Part shown: positions 25,141 to 35,747 of the stretch, one piece after another
Position numbering within the stretch: position 1 is the stretch's first letter
Layout: the number at the start of each line of letters is the position of its first letter
Notes under the pieces: generated by a model
The model's database searches: none
The model's input: only the letters and a program-made list of their open reading frames with translations
Told to the model about the DNA's origin: nothing
Made by a program: the position numbers and the translations under genes
From: an uncultured Flavobacteriales bacterium
GTDB taxonomy: Bacteria; Bacteroidota; Bacteroidia; Flavobacteriales; BACL11
Direction: 5' to 3'
Length of the DNA stretch: 46,097 nt
Assembly (NCBI GenBank): GCA_905612305.1
Contig: CAJQRK010000037.1
Location: 1 to 46,097 of the forward strand

Positions 25141-26196
25141 ATGAAATTACTCAATTATTTATTAGTTGTTGTGTTATTCGTTTCAGCCTGTGAAGAGGAT
25201 GAAAAAGAGTCAGCTCCTGTACTTCCAGCTGATTATGGTAGTGGCATGTATATATTAACAGAAAATGGTATTAGTTTTTATGATGGTGAAGTAGTTGAGA
25301 ATCAAATTTATAAAAAAGTGAATGGCAGTTCAATACTGAATGGTAAAAGCATAAGAATAAATGGGAGCAACGGGTATGTTATTGGCAATAAACTCTACGT
25401 TGTAGATATTAATACTTTTGGTTTAGAGGCGGAGATAAGTGGGTTTAATAATGCTGTGCAATGTGATATTGTTAGTCATAATCGCGTATTAGTGCTTGAT
25501 AAAGGAGAATCTTTAGTGAAAGTTGTAGATCTAGATAATTTAAATATTACTTCCAAGATTGAAACAGGAGATAGCACTAAACCAGTATTTATAATTAGTA
25601 ATTCCTCTTCGTCATTTGTTTTAAATGGGGGAGGAATTCCTGAAAACAAAAAAGACTCTACAATTCTTGCGATTAAATATAGAGATGCACTTGTCCCACT
25701 TGCAGAGATTTCAAAGATATTAATACTTGGTGATAATCCTAATTCAGCCGTGATTTCTTCACATTTAAATGTATTATGTAGAGGGGTATATAATCCCTCC
25801 AATATAATAAATAATTCAGAATCTTCTTTCCATGTTATTAATCAATATAATCAAGAAATTTATAGTTCAAATGCACTTTCAGGTATCTATAATGCCCAAA
25901 ATTTAATAGAGAACTGGAATGGCAGTATATATTATTTTACTGCTATTGGCGGAATTTATCGTTTAAATCCAAATACTTATAATACAAGTCTTGTTTTAAA
26001 TGTAAATTCAGATGTTATCAAGGCAGTAGTTGAACAATATGCTAATACTGATACCACTACAATATCCTATCAGATGCTTTATATGAACGATTTGGATTCT
26101 CCAAATAAGATGTATAAATATAATATTGATTTATTGAGTTTTGAAGATACAATCGAAGTAAATGGAACTATTTTAGATATACAATTTAAGAATTAA
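25141..26196 (+). CDS. Propeller-like lipoprotein, BtuG-like (probable surface cobalamin binder)
   Basis: A lipoprotein signal ends at Cys17 (VVVLFVSAC), followed by acidic residues (EEDEKE), which in Bacteroidota often marks export to the cell surface. The rest (351 residues in total) is a series of short blade-like units: GMYILTENGISFYDGE, GYVIGNKLYVVDINT, NRVLVLDKGESLVKVVDL, YYFTAIGGIYRLNP and MYKYNIDLLSFEDTIEVNG. This matches YncE/DUF5074-type propellers, to which the Bacteroides surface B12-binding protein BtuG belongs. Placement directly downstream of btuB is the same as in Bacteroides. The start ATG at 25141 is preferred over an in-frame TTG at 25123, which lies inside a promoter-like element. 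The stop overlaps the next gene by one base. Confidence 0.72.
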   Translation: MKLLNYLLVVVLFVSACEEDEKESAPVLPADYGSGMYILTENGISFYDGEVVENQIYKKVNGSSILNGKSIRINGSNGYVIGNKLYVVDINTFGLEAEISGFNNAVQCDIVSHNRVLVLDKGESLVKVVDLDNLNITSKIETGDSTKPVFIISNSSSSFVLNGGGIPENKKDSTILAIKYRDALVPLAEISKILILGDNPNSAVISSHLNVLCRGVYNPSNIINNSESSFHVINQYNQEIYSSNALSGIYNAQNLIENWNGSIYYFTAIGGIYRLNPNTYNTSLVLNVNSDVIKAVVEQYANTDTTTISYQMLYMNDLDSPNKMYKYNIDLLSFEDTIEVNGTILDIQFKN

Positions 26197-26813
26197 TGAA
26201 ATATCTTAATGTTAAGTTGTTAAGAAGAGTCTATCTTATTTTCTGTATTCTTCTTGGAATCTTAGCCCCCATGTATTGTTGGTATTTGAATCCTGGATTT
26301 AATCCAATGGAAAAACCACTTTCTGATTTTGGAATACAAGAACCAACTTGGCTGCTATGGAATTCAGCCTTGGTTTTTTTGTCAATTGGGCTTTTTTTGA
26401 ATGCATATACCTCATTAAGATATTATTTTAAAAATAGGAGGTTTCGTTATCCTTTAAAAGTACTTCTGCTTGTTTCTTCATTTTCATTATTTTTTACGGC
26501 AACTATTGCTATGGATTATGAGATTTTTCATAAGATTCCAGCATTCCTTTTCTTTTTCTCTTATAATCTATTTGTCTTTTTATTTGGTTTGTTTCGATCT
26601 TTAAAATATTTAAGAACAGGAGTTTTTTCAATGCTTGTAGGCCTTTCAATGTTATGCTCCCTATTGTTATTATTGCCATTCAAATCATATGGAGTATTCG
26701 AAATTGTTTATTTTGCTTTAATACTTATTTGGAATATCTATTTCTTGTGTAACAGAATGAAAGAGGAGGGAAACAAAAGCGACCAAAATGGATTCTTAAA
26801 GTTCTTTCAATAA
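26196..26813 (+). CDS. DUF998-like polytopic membrane protein in the B12 locus
   Basis: A 205-residue protein with about six hydrophobic segments. The first loop reads NPMEKPLSDFGIQEPTWLLWN, the arrangement seen in the DUF998 family (a conserved Ser-Asp-Phe/Leu-Gly between helix 1 and 2). The family's function is unknown. The start codon shares its A with the last base of the lipoprotein stop codon (TAATG), so translation is coupled. Its 3' end overlaps by 18 bp the end of the convergent M42 peptidase gene. In this setting it could help cobalamin cross the inner membrane or act with the receptor, but that is an inference from position only. Confidence 0.6.
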   Translation: MKYLNVKLLRRVYLIFCILLGILAPMYCWYLNPGFNPMEKPLSDFGIQEPTWLLWNSALVFLSIGLFLNAYTSLRYYFKNRRFRYPLKVLLLVSSFSLFFTATIAMDYEIFHKIPAFLFFFSYNLFVFLFGLFRSLKYLRTGVFSMLVGLSMLCSLLLLLPFKSYGVFEIVYFALILIWNIYFLCNRMKEEGNKSDQNGFLKFFQ

Positions 26814-27704
26814 AACTTTGTATAAATCCACCATGCATTGTATGTCTGTTTTGTGTACTTTTTCATCAGGAGAATGTACATTGTTTTCAGGAGGACCAAC
26901 AAAACACCAATCCCAAGGATAATCACTCTTTTGTAAATCGTTTCCATCACTACCGCCTGCATTTTCAACCTCTAATTGAAAGGGTATATTGCTTTGTTTA
27001 GCAATTTCTACAATTCTATTAACATAGGATTTTCTAGGAATTCCACTATCTCTTAATGAAATAGCACACCCTTTACCGTGCTGCACTCCTTCAGTTACCC
27101 AAGTAATATCTGAAATAAGAGCTTGGTTGACCCCGTATTTTTCTTGTATAAATTTTCCTAAATAACCTACAGACCCACCTCCATGCTCTTCCCAGGAAGA
27201 GAATGCTATAATTCCATTCTCTAGTGTTTTTGCTACTTCTAATGCATTCCAAACGCCTAATCGGTTATCCATATAACAGCTTTGTACAAAATTCTTTGTA
27301 TCTCTGAAATTTACTTTAAAAGTTAGTGAAGTTCCCCTATCAATTTCTCTGTCAAAATCAATAAACAGTCCTTCTTCTTTTTTTATAATCTTTCCTTCAA
27401 TCTTTCCCTTGCTATCTTCTCCGACCAATTCTATTCCTTCTGTAGTTACAGGCCCTCCAATTTTTACAATTTCATTATTATATTTTACAGTAAACCCAAT
27501 AGAATCCAAATGCGAGAAAATGGCAGTTGTTGGAGTTCCAAAAACCATGATAATATTATCTTGAAAACCATCTCCATAATGCAAAGTAGGTTGAATCTTC
27601 CATTCCTTCTGATTTCTGCTTATGTAGTTTAGTAGAAATTCTGTCATTGCAAATTCTTCTCCTGATGGGGCGTGAACTTCACACATTTGTTGTAATAATT
27701 TCAT
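26796..27704 (-). CDS. M42-type metallo-aminopeptidase
   Basis: A cytoplasmic co-catalytic metallopeptidase related to the M42 (glutamyl aminopeptidase/endoglucanase M) family. The metal ligands and catalytic residues are in order: SHLDSIGF (His), CYMDNRLGVW (bridging Asp), WEEHGGGSVGY (catalytic Glu and neighbouring Glu), GSDGNDLQ (Asp) and NVHSPDEKVHKTD (His, near the C-terminus). The start HAPSGEE, at residues 10-16, is a signature of the family. It removes N-terminal residues from peptides. The gene is the last of a minus-strand run (ribD, EamA, yigZ, M42); only one base separates it from yigZ. Confidence 0.85.
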   Translation of the reverse strand: MKLLQQMCEVHAPSGEEFAMTEFLLNYISRNQKEWKIQPTLHYGDGFQDNIIMVFGTPTTAIFSHLDSIGFTVKYNNEIVKIGGPVTTEGIELVGEDSKGKIEGKIIKKEEGLFIDFDREIDRGTSLTFKVNFRDTKNFVQSCYMDNRLGVWNALEVAKTLENGIIAFSSWEEHGGGSVGYLGKFIQEKYGVNQALISDITWVTEGVQHGKGCAISLRDSGIPRKSYVNRIVEIAKQSNIPFQLEVENAGGSDGNDLQKSDYPWDWCFVGPPENNVHSPDEKVHKTDIQCMVDLYKVLLKEL

Positions 27705-28316
27705 TTATATCGTTTTAATATATTTTATACTTAATTCATGGTTTTCCTTAAAGGTATCCACTACATTAGTAGCTTTACTTTTTGGAGCTGCAAATATAAG
27801 TTTACAATCTATCATGAAGTCCGTATTTATAACTTCTAGGTCAAATTCTTTTACTAATCGCATTACATCATTCATTTGAGGATATTTGAAGCTTACCTCA
27901 TAATGTTTTTTTATGGTTTTTGTAAGGATTTCTGTATCAGATATTGCAAAAGCTGCGGCTGTTTTATAAGAACGGATTAAACCAGGAATACCTAGCTTTA
28001 CTCCTCCAAAATAACGAACTACAACAATTAGTATGTTGGTGAGGTCATTCGACTGTATTTGTCCTAAAATAGGCTTTCCTGCAGTCGAAGAAGGTTCTCC
28101 ATCATCATTAACTCTCCAAGCTGATTTGTCTGCATGCAGAATATAAGCATAGCAATGGTGACTAGCAGAATATTCTATTTTTTTTACTTCTTCCAATCTC
28201 TCTTTTGCTTCCTGTTCAGAGTAAATAGGGTAGGAGTATGCTATAAATTTACTGCCTTTCTCTTTGTAAATTCCTGTTGTATGGCTTTTAACCTCTTTAT
28301 ATGTATCGTCAAACAT
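27705..28316 (-). CDS. yigZ: YigZ/IMPACT family protein
   Basis: The N-terminal UPF0029/IMPACT domain is clear: SHHCYAYILH, NDDGEPSSTAGKPIL and IVVVRYFGGVKLGIPGLIRSY (about 90-110). A DUF1949-type C-terminal domain follows (about 125-203). The start was taken at 28316 (MFDDTYKE), not at an ATG 17 codons earlier: the chosen ATG overlaps the stop of the upstream transporter by one base (TAATG), and the extra residues do not match the family. The family has been linked to translational control in eukaryotes; the bacterial role is unknown. Confidence 0.9.
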   Translation of the reverse strand: MFDDTYKEVKSHTTGIYKEKGSKFIAYSYPIYSEQEAKERLEEVKKIEYSASHHCYAYILHADKSAWRVNDDGEPSSTAGKPILGQIQSNDLTNILIVVVRYFGGVKLGIPGLIRSYKTAAAFAISDTEILTKTIKKHYEVSFKYPQMNDVMRLVKEFDLEVINTDFMIDCKLIFAAPKSKATNVVDTFKENHELSIKYIKTI

Positions 28317-29188
28317 TAAAGTGAGAAGATATAAATTGCACAAATAGAAAGTATAATTCCAATCCAATTATTTCCACTTAGTTTCTCCTTAAAAATAAGC
28401 ATTCCAATAAAACTTGAACTCACAATAACACCCATGCTTACTAGTGGAAAAACTATCGAACTATTTAGGTTGGGATCACTTAAGGCTCTTAAAAAAAATA
28501 GCAGAGAGAAGAAGTTGGGAATGCCAAAAATAACTCCCCAGAAGATGCTTTTTAATTTCAATGGATTTCTTCCTGTAATTGATTTCCCTAATAGAATTAG
28601 AATTCCACTAATACTAGCAATAATAAATAATGCCATAAAGAATAAATAACTTTCTTTTTTTAACACTTGCTTAAAACTTTGAGCAAAATCATTAAAGATT
28701 GCATCTGAGACTCCTTGACCTACAAAAACTAAAATAATTAACCATAAATATTTCTTATCAAAACTTAGTTTTCCTGATTTGGTAGAGGATAAATAAATGC
28801 CAACAAGTGCTAAGCAAAATGCAATTCCTTTTAACTCATCAAAAGTGTTGTTTTCAGGATACAAAATAAGTGCTGCACAAACGGGTATAATTAAAGACAT
28901 TTTATTTGCAACTGTTGTTACTGCAATGCCTACTTTTTGTGTTCCGAATGCGTAAAAGTTAAATACAATTATAAATAATGTTCCTATAATCATTGCATGA
29001 TATATCCAGTCAGAATTTAACATATGATTTAATGAAAAATTTTGCTCTAAAAAGAAATAAGAACATCCTGCTGCGGTTAAGTAATTTACAATTAAAGCTT
29101 GCAAATTATCTACTTTGTATTTTTCAAACATCTTAAATGCAATTATTAAGATATTGAATAGTAGTACAGTGAAGATTATATTAATCAT
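28316..29188 (-). CDS. EamA/DMT-superfamily transporter
   Basis: Ten hydrophobic helices in 290 residues, arranged as two halves of five, fit the drug/metabolite transporter fold. Motifs include FNFYAFGTQKVGIAVTTVANKMS in the first half and FFSLLFFLRALSDPNLNSSIVFPLVSMG in the second (given by position, about 75-98 and 218-246). The substrate is unknown; as it lies between ribD and yigZ no metabolite can be inferred with confidence, though a riboflavin-related compound is an idea worth a test. It overlaps ribD by 8 bp and shares a TAATG with yigZ. Confidence 0.85.
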   Translation of the reverse strand: MINIIFTVLLFNILIIAFKMFEKYKVDNLQALIVNYLTAAGCSYFFLEQNFSLNHMLNSDWIYHAMIIGTLFIIVFNFYAFGTQKVGIAVTTVANKMSLIIPVCAALILYPENNTFDELKGIAFCLALVGIYLSSTKSGKLSFDKKYLWLIILVFVGQGVSDAIFNDFAQSFKQVLKKESYLFFMALFIIASISGILILLGKSITGRNPLKLKSIFWGVIFGIPNFFSLLFFLRALSDPNLNSSIVFPLVSMGVIVSSSFIGMLIFKEKLSGNNWIGIILSICAIYIFSL

Positions 29189-30209
29189 TTTTAATAATGT
29201 CTAATTTATCTCCTTCAAGCGCTGTTTCAAAAAGCATTTGACCTTCTATGTTTGGGGATTTTACTCCATCATTCAATTCTTTATTTGCAGTAAATATTCT
29301 TGCTTCATCCCATAGTTTTGCATCAATAAAGGATTGTAAAGTTGTTGCGCCTCCCTCAATGATTACAGATTGAATGTTTTGTTTATGTAATTCTTGTAAA
29401 ATATTTTTAATCAAGTAATTAAAATTAATTTTAATAAAGTAATTGTTGTCAATTTCTTTTGTTTTTAGGGTATTAAAAATAATGGTTTTTGCAGCACTAT
29501 CAAATAAGTTTAAGTCAGAAGATAGTTTTAAATCCTTATCGATTACAATTCGGATTGGGTTTTCTCCCTGAGTTTCTCTTGCTGTAAGGGAAGGGTTGTC
29601 TTTTTCAGCAGTTATTCTACCTACCAAAATAGCGTCTTCTTCTGCTCTCCATTTGTGTACTAATTCCTTTGATCTTCTAGAAGTCATCCAAAACGATTCT
29701 GTTTGATTTTTAGGAGCAATGTATCCATCTTTGCTTTCTGCCCATTTCAAAATGATATAAGGCTTATTTTTCTCATGAAAAGTGAAAAATCGTTTATTGA
29801 GTTCCCTGCTTTCTTTTTCTAGTATACCTACTATAACTTCAATGCCTTTATTTTTCATTTTCTCTATTCCTTTGCCAGCAACCTTAGAAAAAGAATCGAC
29901 ACACCCAATTACTACTTTTGGCATTTTATGTTCTATTATAAGGTTAGAGCAAGGGGGATTTTTACCAAAATGAGCACAAGGTTCCAGATTCACATAAAGA
30001 GTAGATTTATTTAGTAAACGTTTATCTTTTACACTAGAAATTGCATTTACTTCCGCATGTGCTTCTCTATATTTTTGATGAAAGCCTTCTCCAATAATCT
30101 TACCATCATAAACAATTACACAGCCCACCATAGGGTTGGGAGATACCGACCCCACTCCTTTTTGTGCTAGTTCTAAACACTTTTGCATAAAAAACTCCTG
30201 ATTTTGCAT
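29181..30209 (-). CDS. ribD: Bifunctional riboflavin biosynthesis deaminase/reductase
   Basis: Carries out the second and third steps of riboflavin synthesis (deamination of the pyrimidine ring, then reduction of the ribosyl side chain). The deaminase domain (about 1-140) holds the zinc site: His51 and Glu53 in HAEVNA, Cys78 in LEPCAH and Cys87 in PPCSN. The reductase domain (about 145-342) begins PYIILKWAESKDGYIAPKNQ and contains ILVGRITAEKDNPSLTAR and VIIEGGATTLQSFI, the last being the NADPH-related block. The 342 residues match bifunctional RibD. It is divergent from prmC with 34 bp between starts. Confidence 0.95.
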   Translation of the reverse strand: MQNQEFFMQKCLELAQKGVGSVSPNPMVGCVIVYDGKIIGEGFHQKYREAHAEVNAISSVKDKRLLNKSTLYVNLEPCAHFGKNPPCSNLIIEHKMPKVVIGCVDSFSKVAGKGIEKMKNKGIEVIVGILEKESRELNKRFFTFHEKNKPYIILKWAESKDGYIAPKNQTESFWMTSRRSKELVHKWRAEEDAILVGRITAEKDNPSLTARETQGENPIRIVIDKDLKLSSDLNLFDSAAKTIIFNTLKTKEIDNNYFIKINFNYLIKNILQELHKQNIQSVIIEGGATTLQSFIDAKLWDEARIFTANKELNDGVKSPNIEGQMLFETALEGDKLDIIKND

Positions 30210-30213
30210 GCCT

Positions 30214-30221
30214 CAAAAATA
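30214..30221 (-). promoter_or_regulatory. Putative -7 element of ribD
   Basis: Minus-strand TATTTTTG, a full match to TAnnTTTG, 4 bp upstream of the ATG at 30209. It would give a near-leaderless transcript. Confidence 0.45.
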
Positions 30222-30231
30222 GCAAAATGAA

Positions 30232-30239
30232 TACATTTG
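30232..30239 (+). promoter_or_regulatory. Putative -7 element of prmC
   Basis: TACATTTG, a full match to TAnnTTTG, 4 bp upstream of the prmC ATG at 30244. TTG at 30204-30206 lies 25 bp upstream, slightly beyond the usual spacing. It shares a 34-bp intergenic space with the ribD element. Confidence 0.45.
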
Positions 30240-30243
30240 TAGC

Positions 30244-31077
30244 ATGGAAAAAGCCAGCAATATCACCCCCTATTTTAAAGCAGAGCTTTTAGGTATTGCT
30301 AATGAAAGAGAAATTATTTCATGGGCATATATTGTGATTCAGCATTTGCTGGGTTATAATCGTTCGGATTGTATCATTAATGCGAATAAGGAAATAACCA
30401 TTAAAATGTCAGACGAAATCAAGCAAATTGTTATGGATTTAAAAACCCAAAAACCTTTACAGTACATACTGGGGGAATCAGAGTTTTACGGCATGAGGTT
30501 TCAAGTGAATGAGCATGTTTTAATACCAAGGCCAGAAACTGAGGAATTAGTGGACTGGGTATTGCAAGAAAAATTTGATTCTGCTTTAGACATAGGAACA
30601 GGCAGTGGCTGTATTTCTATTGCTTTGGCTAAGCATAGTAATGCTGCTATTTCTGCAATTGATATGTCAGAAATGGCTTTAAAGGTAGCTAAAGGAAATG
30701 CCGCTATAAATGAAGTAAAAATTGATTTTATTCAGCAAGATATCTTGCAAGCTCAGAGCTTACAAAAAGTTGATGTCATTATAAGTAACCCCCCTTATGT
30801 TTTAGAATCTGAAAAGCAGAAAATGAAAGCTAATGTATTGCAATATGAGCCACATTTAGCGCTTTTTACAGATGATAAAGAGCCTTTATTATTTTATAAA
30901 AAAATTGGAAATTTAGCAGCAAAATCCTTAAACTTTGGAGGTAAATTATATTTTGAAATTAATGAGCAATATGGATCTGAAATTTTAGAAATGCTAAGCA
31001 AGTTTGGCTTTGTTGATATAGCGTTAAAAAAAGATATAAATGACAAGGACAGAATGATAAAAGCCATGTGGAAATAG
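30244..31077 (+). CDS. prmC: Peptide chain release factor N5-glutamine methyltransferase
   Basis: Methylates the GGQ glutamine of release factors RF1 and RF2. An N-terminal helical domain (1-75) is followed by PLQYILGESEFYGMRF and the catalytic domain with VLIPRPETEELVDW (about 95), ALDIGTGSGCISIALA (SAM motif I, about 116) and ISNPPYVL with Asn182-Pro-Pro-Tyr185, the glutamine-binding NPPY motif. The length of 277 is typical. It is divergent from ribD and is followed by the PPC domain gene 31 bp downstream. Confidence 0.95.
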   Translation: MEKASNITPYFKAELLGIANEREIISWAYIVIQHLLGYNRSDCIINANKEITIKMSDEIKQIVMDLKTQKPLQYILGESEFYGMRFQVNEHVLIPRPETEELVDWVLQEKFDSALDIGTGSGCISIALAKHSNAAISAIDMSEMALKVAKGNAAINEVKIDFIQQDILQAQSLQKVDVIISNPPYVLESEKQKMKANVLQYEPHLALFTDDKEPLLFYKKIGNLAAKSLNFGGKLYFEINEQYGSEILEMLSKFGFVDIALKKDINDKDRMIKAMWK

Positions 31078-31108
31078 TTATTTTTGATTACTTTTTAAAA
31101 TTATAAAA

Positions 31109-33530
<2,422 letters not shown>

Positions 33531-33531
<1 letters not shown>

Positions 33532-34073
33532 TGCAATTTTTAGAAGACTTTAAGCATAAAATTGGGCAGTGGGTTTTTCAAAGAGATTTGAGAACAAACA
33601 AACGCTTAAAAGAAGTAAGTAATTTGGATGCTGCAAAATCCGTAGGAATTTTATATAATGCCACTTCAGAACAGCAAATACAACAAATCAAACCTTTTGT
33701 TGATTATTTCTTTGAATTAAAAAAGGACGTTAAAGCATTGGGTTATGTTAATGCCAAGCAACTTTCCTATTGTCATACCCCAAAATTACAATATGATTTT
33801 TTTTACCAGAAAGATTTGAATTGGTATTACAAACCTCAAAATTATATAATTGATAATTTTGTAAAAAAAGAATATGACATCTTGATTAATTTATGTGATA
33901 GTAGCTGTATTCCTATCAAGTATTTAGCAGCAAGTTCTATTGCTCATTTCAAAATTGGACAACATGAAGAAGGGTATGAAATTTATGATTTACTGATTGC
34001 CTTAACAGAAGATAAAAGCATGCAAAAACTTATGATCGAAATAAAACATTATATCAACTTAATAAATAAGTAA
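33531..34073 (+). CDS. DUF6913-like conserved protein between ligA and dapA
   Basis: The 180 residues show no signal, membrane or catalytic motif. It begins with a basic amphipathic stretch (EDFKHKIGQWVFQRDLRTNKR-type, about 5-25), followed by an alpha/beta body with GILYNATSEQQIQQIKPFVDYF (about 39-60), FYQKDLNWYYKP and YDILINLCDSSCIPIKYLAASS (about 118-139). This pattern and the ligA-dapA position match DUF6913, which I recall as conserved in this site in Flavobacteriia. Function unknown. Start and stop are tightly linked to its neighbours (1-bp overlap, then 1-bp gap). Confidence 0.75.
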
Positions 34074-34074
34074 A

Positions 34075-34947
34075 ATGGAGGAAATTAAAGGAACAGGAGT
34101 AGCTCTTATCACGCCTTTTAATGCAGATTTAAGTGTTGATTATTCAGGTTTAGAAAAATTATTAAATTATCAAATTGAAGGGGGTATTGATTATTTAGTA
34201 TTGATGGGTACTACTGGTGAAAGTGCTGTGCTTACCAAAATAGAAAAGGAAGAAATAATTACTTTCTGTAAAAAAATAAATGCGAGGAGATTGCCGATAG
34301 TATTAGGGATAGGAGGAAATAATACTTTAGCATTGATTGATGAAATAAAAACAACTGACTTTACAGGTGTTGATGCGGTGTTGTCGGTTTCTCCCTGTTA
34401 CAATAAACCAACACAAGAAGGGATTTATCAGCACTATAAGTTGATTGCTGCAGCCTGCCCTCTACAGATTATCCTTTATAATGTTCCTGGACGTACTGCT
34501 AGTAATATATCTGCCGGAACTACTTTGCGCTTGGCAAATGATTTTGAAAATATTATTGCAATAAAAGAAGCTTCAGGAGATATGGATCAAATCATGCAAA
34601 TCATAAAAAATAAACCATCTGATTTTTTAGTACTTTCAGGAGATGATGGTTTAGCCTTACCTATGATTTATATGGGAGCTGAGGGCGTAATTTCAGTTAT
34701 TGGTCAATCGAACCCAAAAGAGTATAGTACTATGGTTGCTGAAGCAAGAAAGGGAAATATTGCTAATGCTAATGCTTTGCATTATAGTATTTATGATTAT
34801 TACGGACCGCTTTATACAGAAGGAAATCCTGCAGGAGTAAAGGCTTGTTTGGAATTGTTAGGTATTTGCAAAGCAGTTGTTCGTCCGCCACTAGTTGAGG
34901 CAAGTTCCTCAATAAAAAATCAATTAAAAGTATTATTAAAATCATGA
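34075..34947 (+). CDS. dapA: 4-hydroxy-tetrahydrodipicolinate synthase
   Basis: Condenses pyruvate and aspartate semialdehyde at the branch point of lysine and meso-diaminopimelate synthesis. GVALITPFNADLSVD, MGTTGESAVLT (about 43-53, phosphate/aspartate semialdehyde loop), SVSPCYNKPTQEG, LYNVPGRTASN (Tyr of the proton relay) and AIKEASGDMDQ (Lys164, Schiff-base lysine) mark the complete TIM-barrel. The length of 290 is normal. The stop overlaps the start of the peroxidase-fusion gene by 4 bp (ATGA). Confidence 0.96.
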   Translation: MEEIKGTGVALITPFNADLSVDYSGLEKLLNYQIEGGIDYLVLMGTTGESAVLTKIEKEEIITFCKKINARRLPIVLGIGGNNTLALIDEIKTTDFTGVDAVLSVSPCYNKPTQEGIYQHYKLIAAACPLQIILYNVPGRTASNISAGTTLRLANDFENIIAIKEASGDMDQIMQIIKNKPSDFLVLSGDDGLALPMIYMGAEGVISVIGQSNPKEYSTMVAEARKGNIANANALHYSIYDYYGPLYTEGNPAGVKACLELLGICKAVVRPPLVEASSSIKNQLKVLLKS

Positions 34948-35663
34948 AACTACTAATATTAATTTTTCTGCCATTTATAGGTTTTGGGCACTGTATCTCA
35001 GGTGATTGTCAAAATGGTTATGGAACTTATACTTCTCAAGAAGGCACATACAAAGTTGATTGGAAGTATGGGGATCAACATGGAGAAGGAACTTTTATTG
35101 AAAAATCAGGTGGCAAATACGTAGGAGAGTGTAAGAATAGCAAAGAACACGGACTAGGAACTCATACTTTTTCTGCTAGCAATGCAAAAACATCAATTTA
35201 TGATATAGCAATAAATGATATTAGTGGTAAGTCTATTGATCTAGGAGCTTTTAGGGGTAAATATATCTTATTTGTCAATGTGGCTTCAGAATGCGGTTTT
35301 ACGCCACAATATGCTGGATTAGAAGAGTTGCATCAGCAGTATAAAAATGATTTAATTGTGATTGGCTTACCATGTAATCAGTTTGGAGAGCAAGAGCCAG
35401 AAGCAGAAGAAGAGATTCAGCAGTTTTGCACTAAAAACTTTGGGGTTAGCTTTTTAATGACCGAAAAAATTGAGGTGAAAGGAGATGGACAGCATCCGTT
35501 GTACACTTGGCTATGCTCAAAAGAGAAAAACGGAAAATTAAATTCTACTGTAAAATGGAATTTTCAAAAATATTTGACGGATGAGAAAGGGGAGTTTGTA
35601 GATTATTTCTACTCAACTACAAAACCAATGAGCATAAAAATCACTTCAATCCTTAAGCAATAA
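34944..35663 (+). CDS. Exported MORN-repeat / glutathione peroxidase fusion
   Basis: A signal peptide (1-16) is followed by two or three MORN-like repeats (about 17-75; GTYKVDWKYGDQHGEGTF, GKYVGECKNSKEHGLGTHTF) and then a glutathione-peroxidase domain (about 80-239). The peroxidatic cysteine is Cys117 in NVASECGFTPQY (a cysteine, not selenocysteine), with LPCNQFGEQEP (Gln and the possible resolving Cys) and VKWNFQKYL (Trp and Asn) completing the catalytic tetrad. Cys-type GPx enzymes generally use thioredoxin to reduce lipid or other peroxides. Most are single-domain at about 160 residues, so an exported MORN-fused form is unusual. It overlaps dapA by 4 bp. Confidence 0.85.
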   Translation: MKLLILIFLPFIGFGHCISGDCQNGYGTYTSQEGTYKVDWKYGDQHGEGTFIEKSGGKYVGECKNSKEHGLGTHTFSASNAKTSIYDIAINDISGKSIDLGAFRGKYILFVNVASECGFTPQYAGLEELHQQYKNDLIVIGLPCNQFGEQEPEAEEEIQQFCTKNFGVSFLMTEKIEVKGDGQHPLYTWLCSKEKNGKLNSTVKWNFQKYLTDEKGEFVDYFYSTTKPMSIKITSILKQ

Positions 35664-35724
35664 ATTTGAATTGGCACAGTTTACTAGATATGAAAATAAT
35701 TTAGGAATATCCAAATATAGGCAT

Positions 35725-35732
35725 TATCTTTG
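35725..35732 (+). promoter_or_regulatory. Putative -7 element of the bamD-rpoZ-coaBC operon
   Basis: TATCTTTG, a full match to TAnnTTTG, 15 bp before the ATG at 35748. An in-frame TTG at 35730 overlaps it and is therefore unlikely to be the start codon. Confidence 0.5.
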
Positions 35733-35747
35733 CCGCCCATTAAAATT

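Noticed and set aside
35730-35747. TTG start giving six more residues to BamD.
   Set aside because: It lies inside the -7-like element TATCTTTG, and the lipoprotein signal begins properly at the ATG at 35748.
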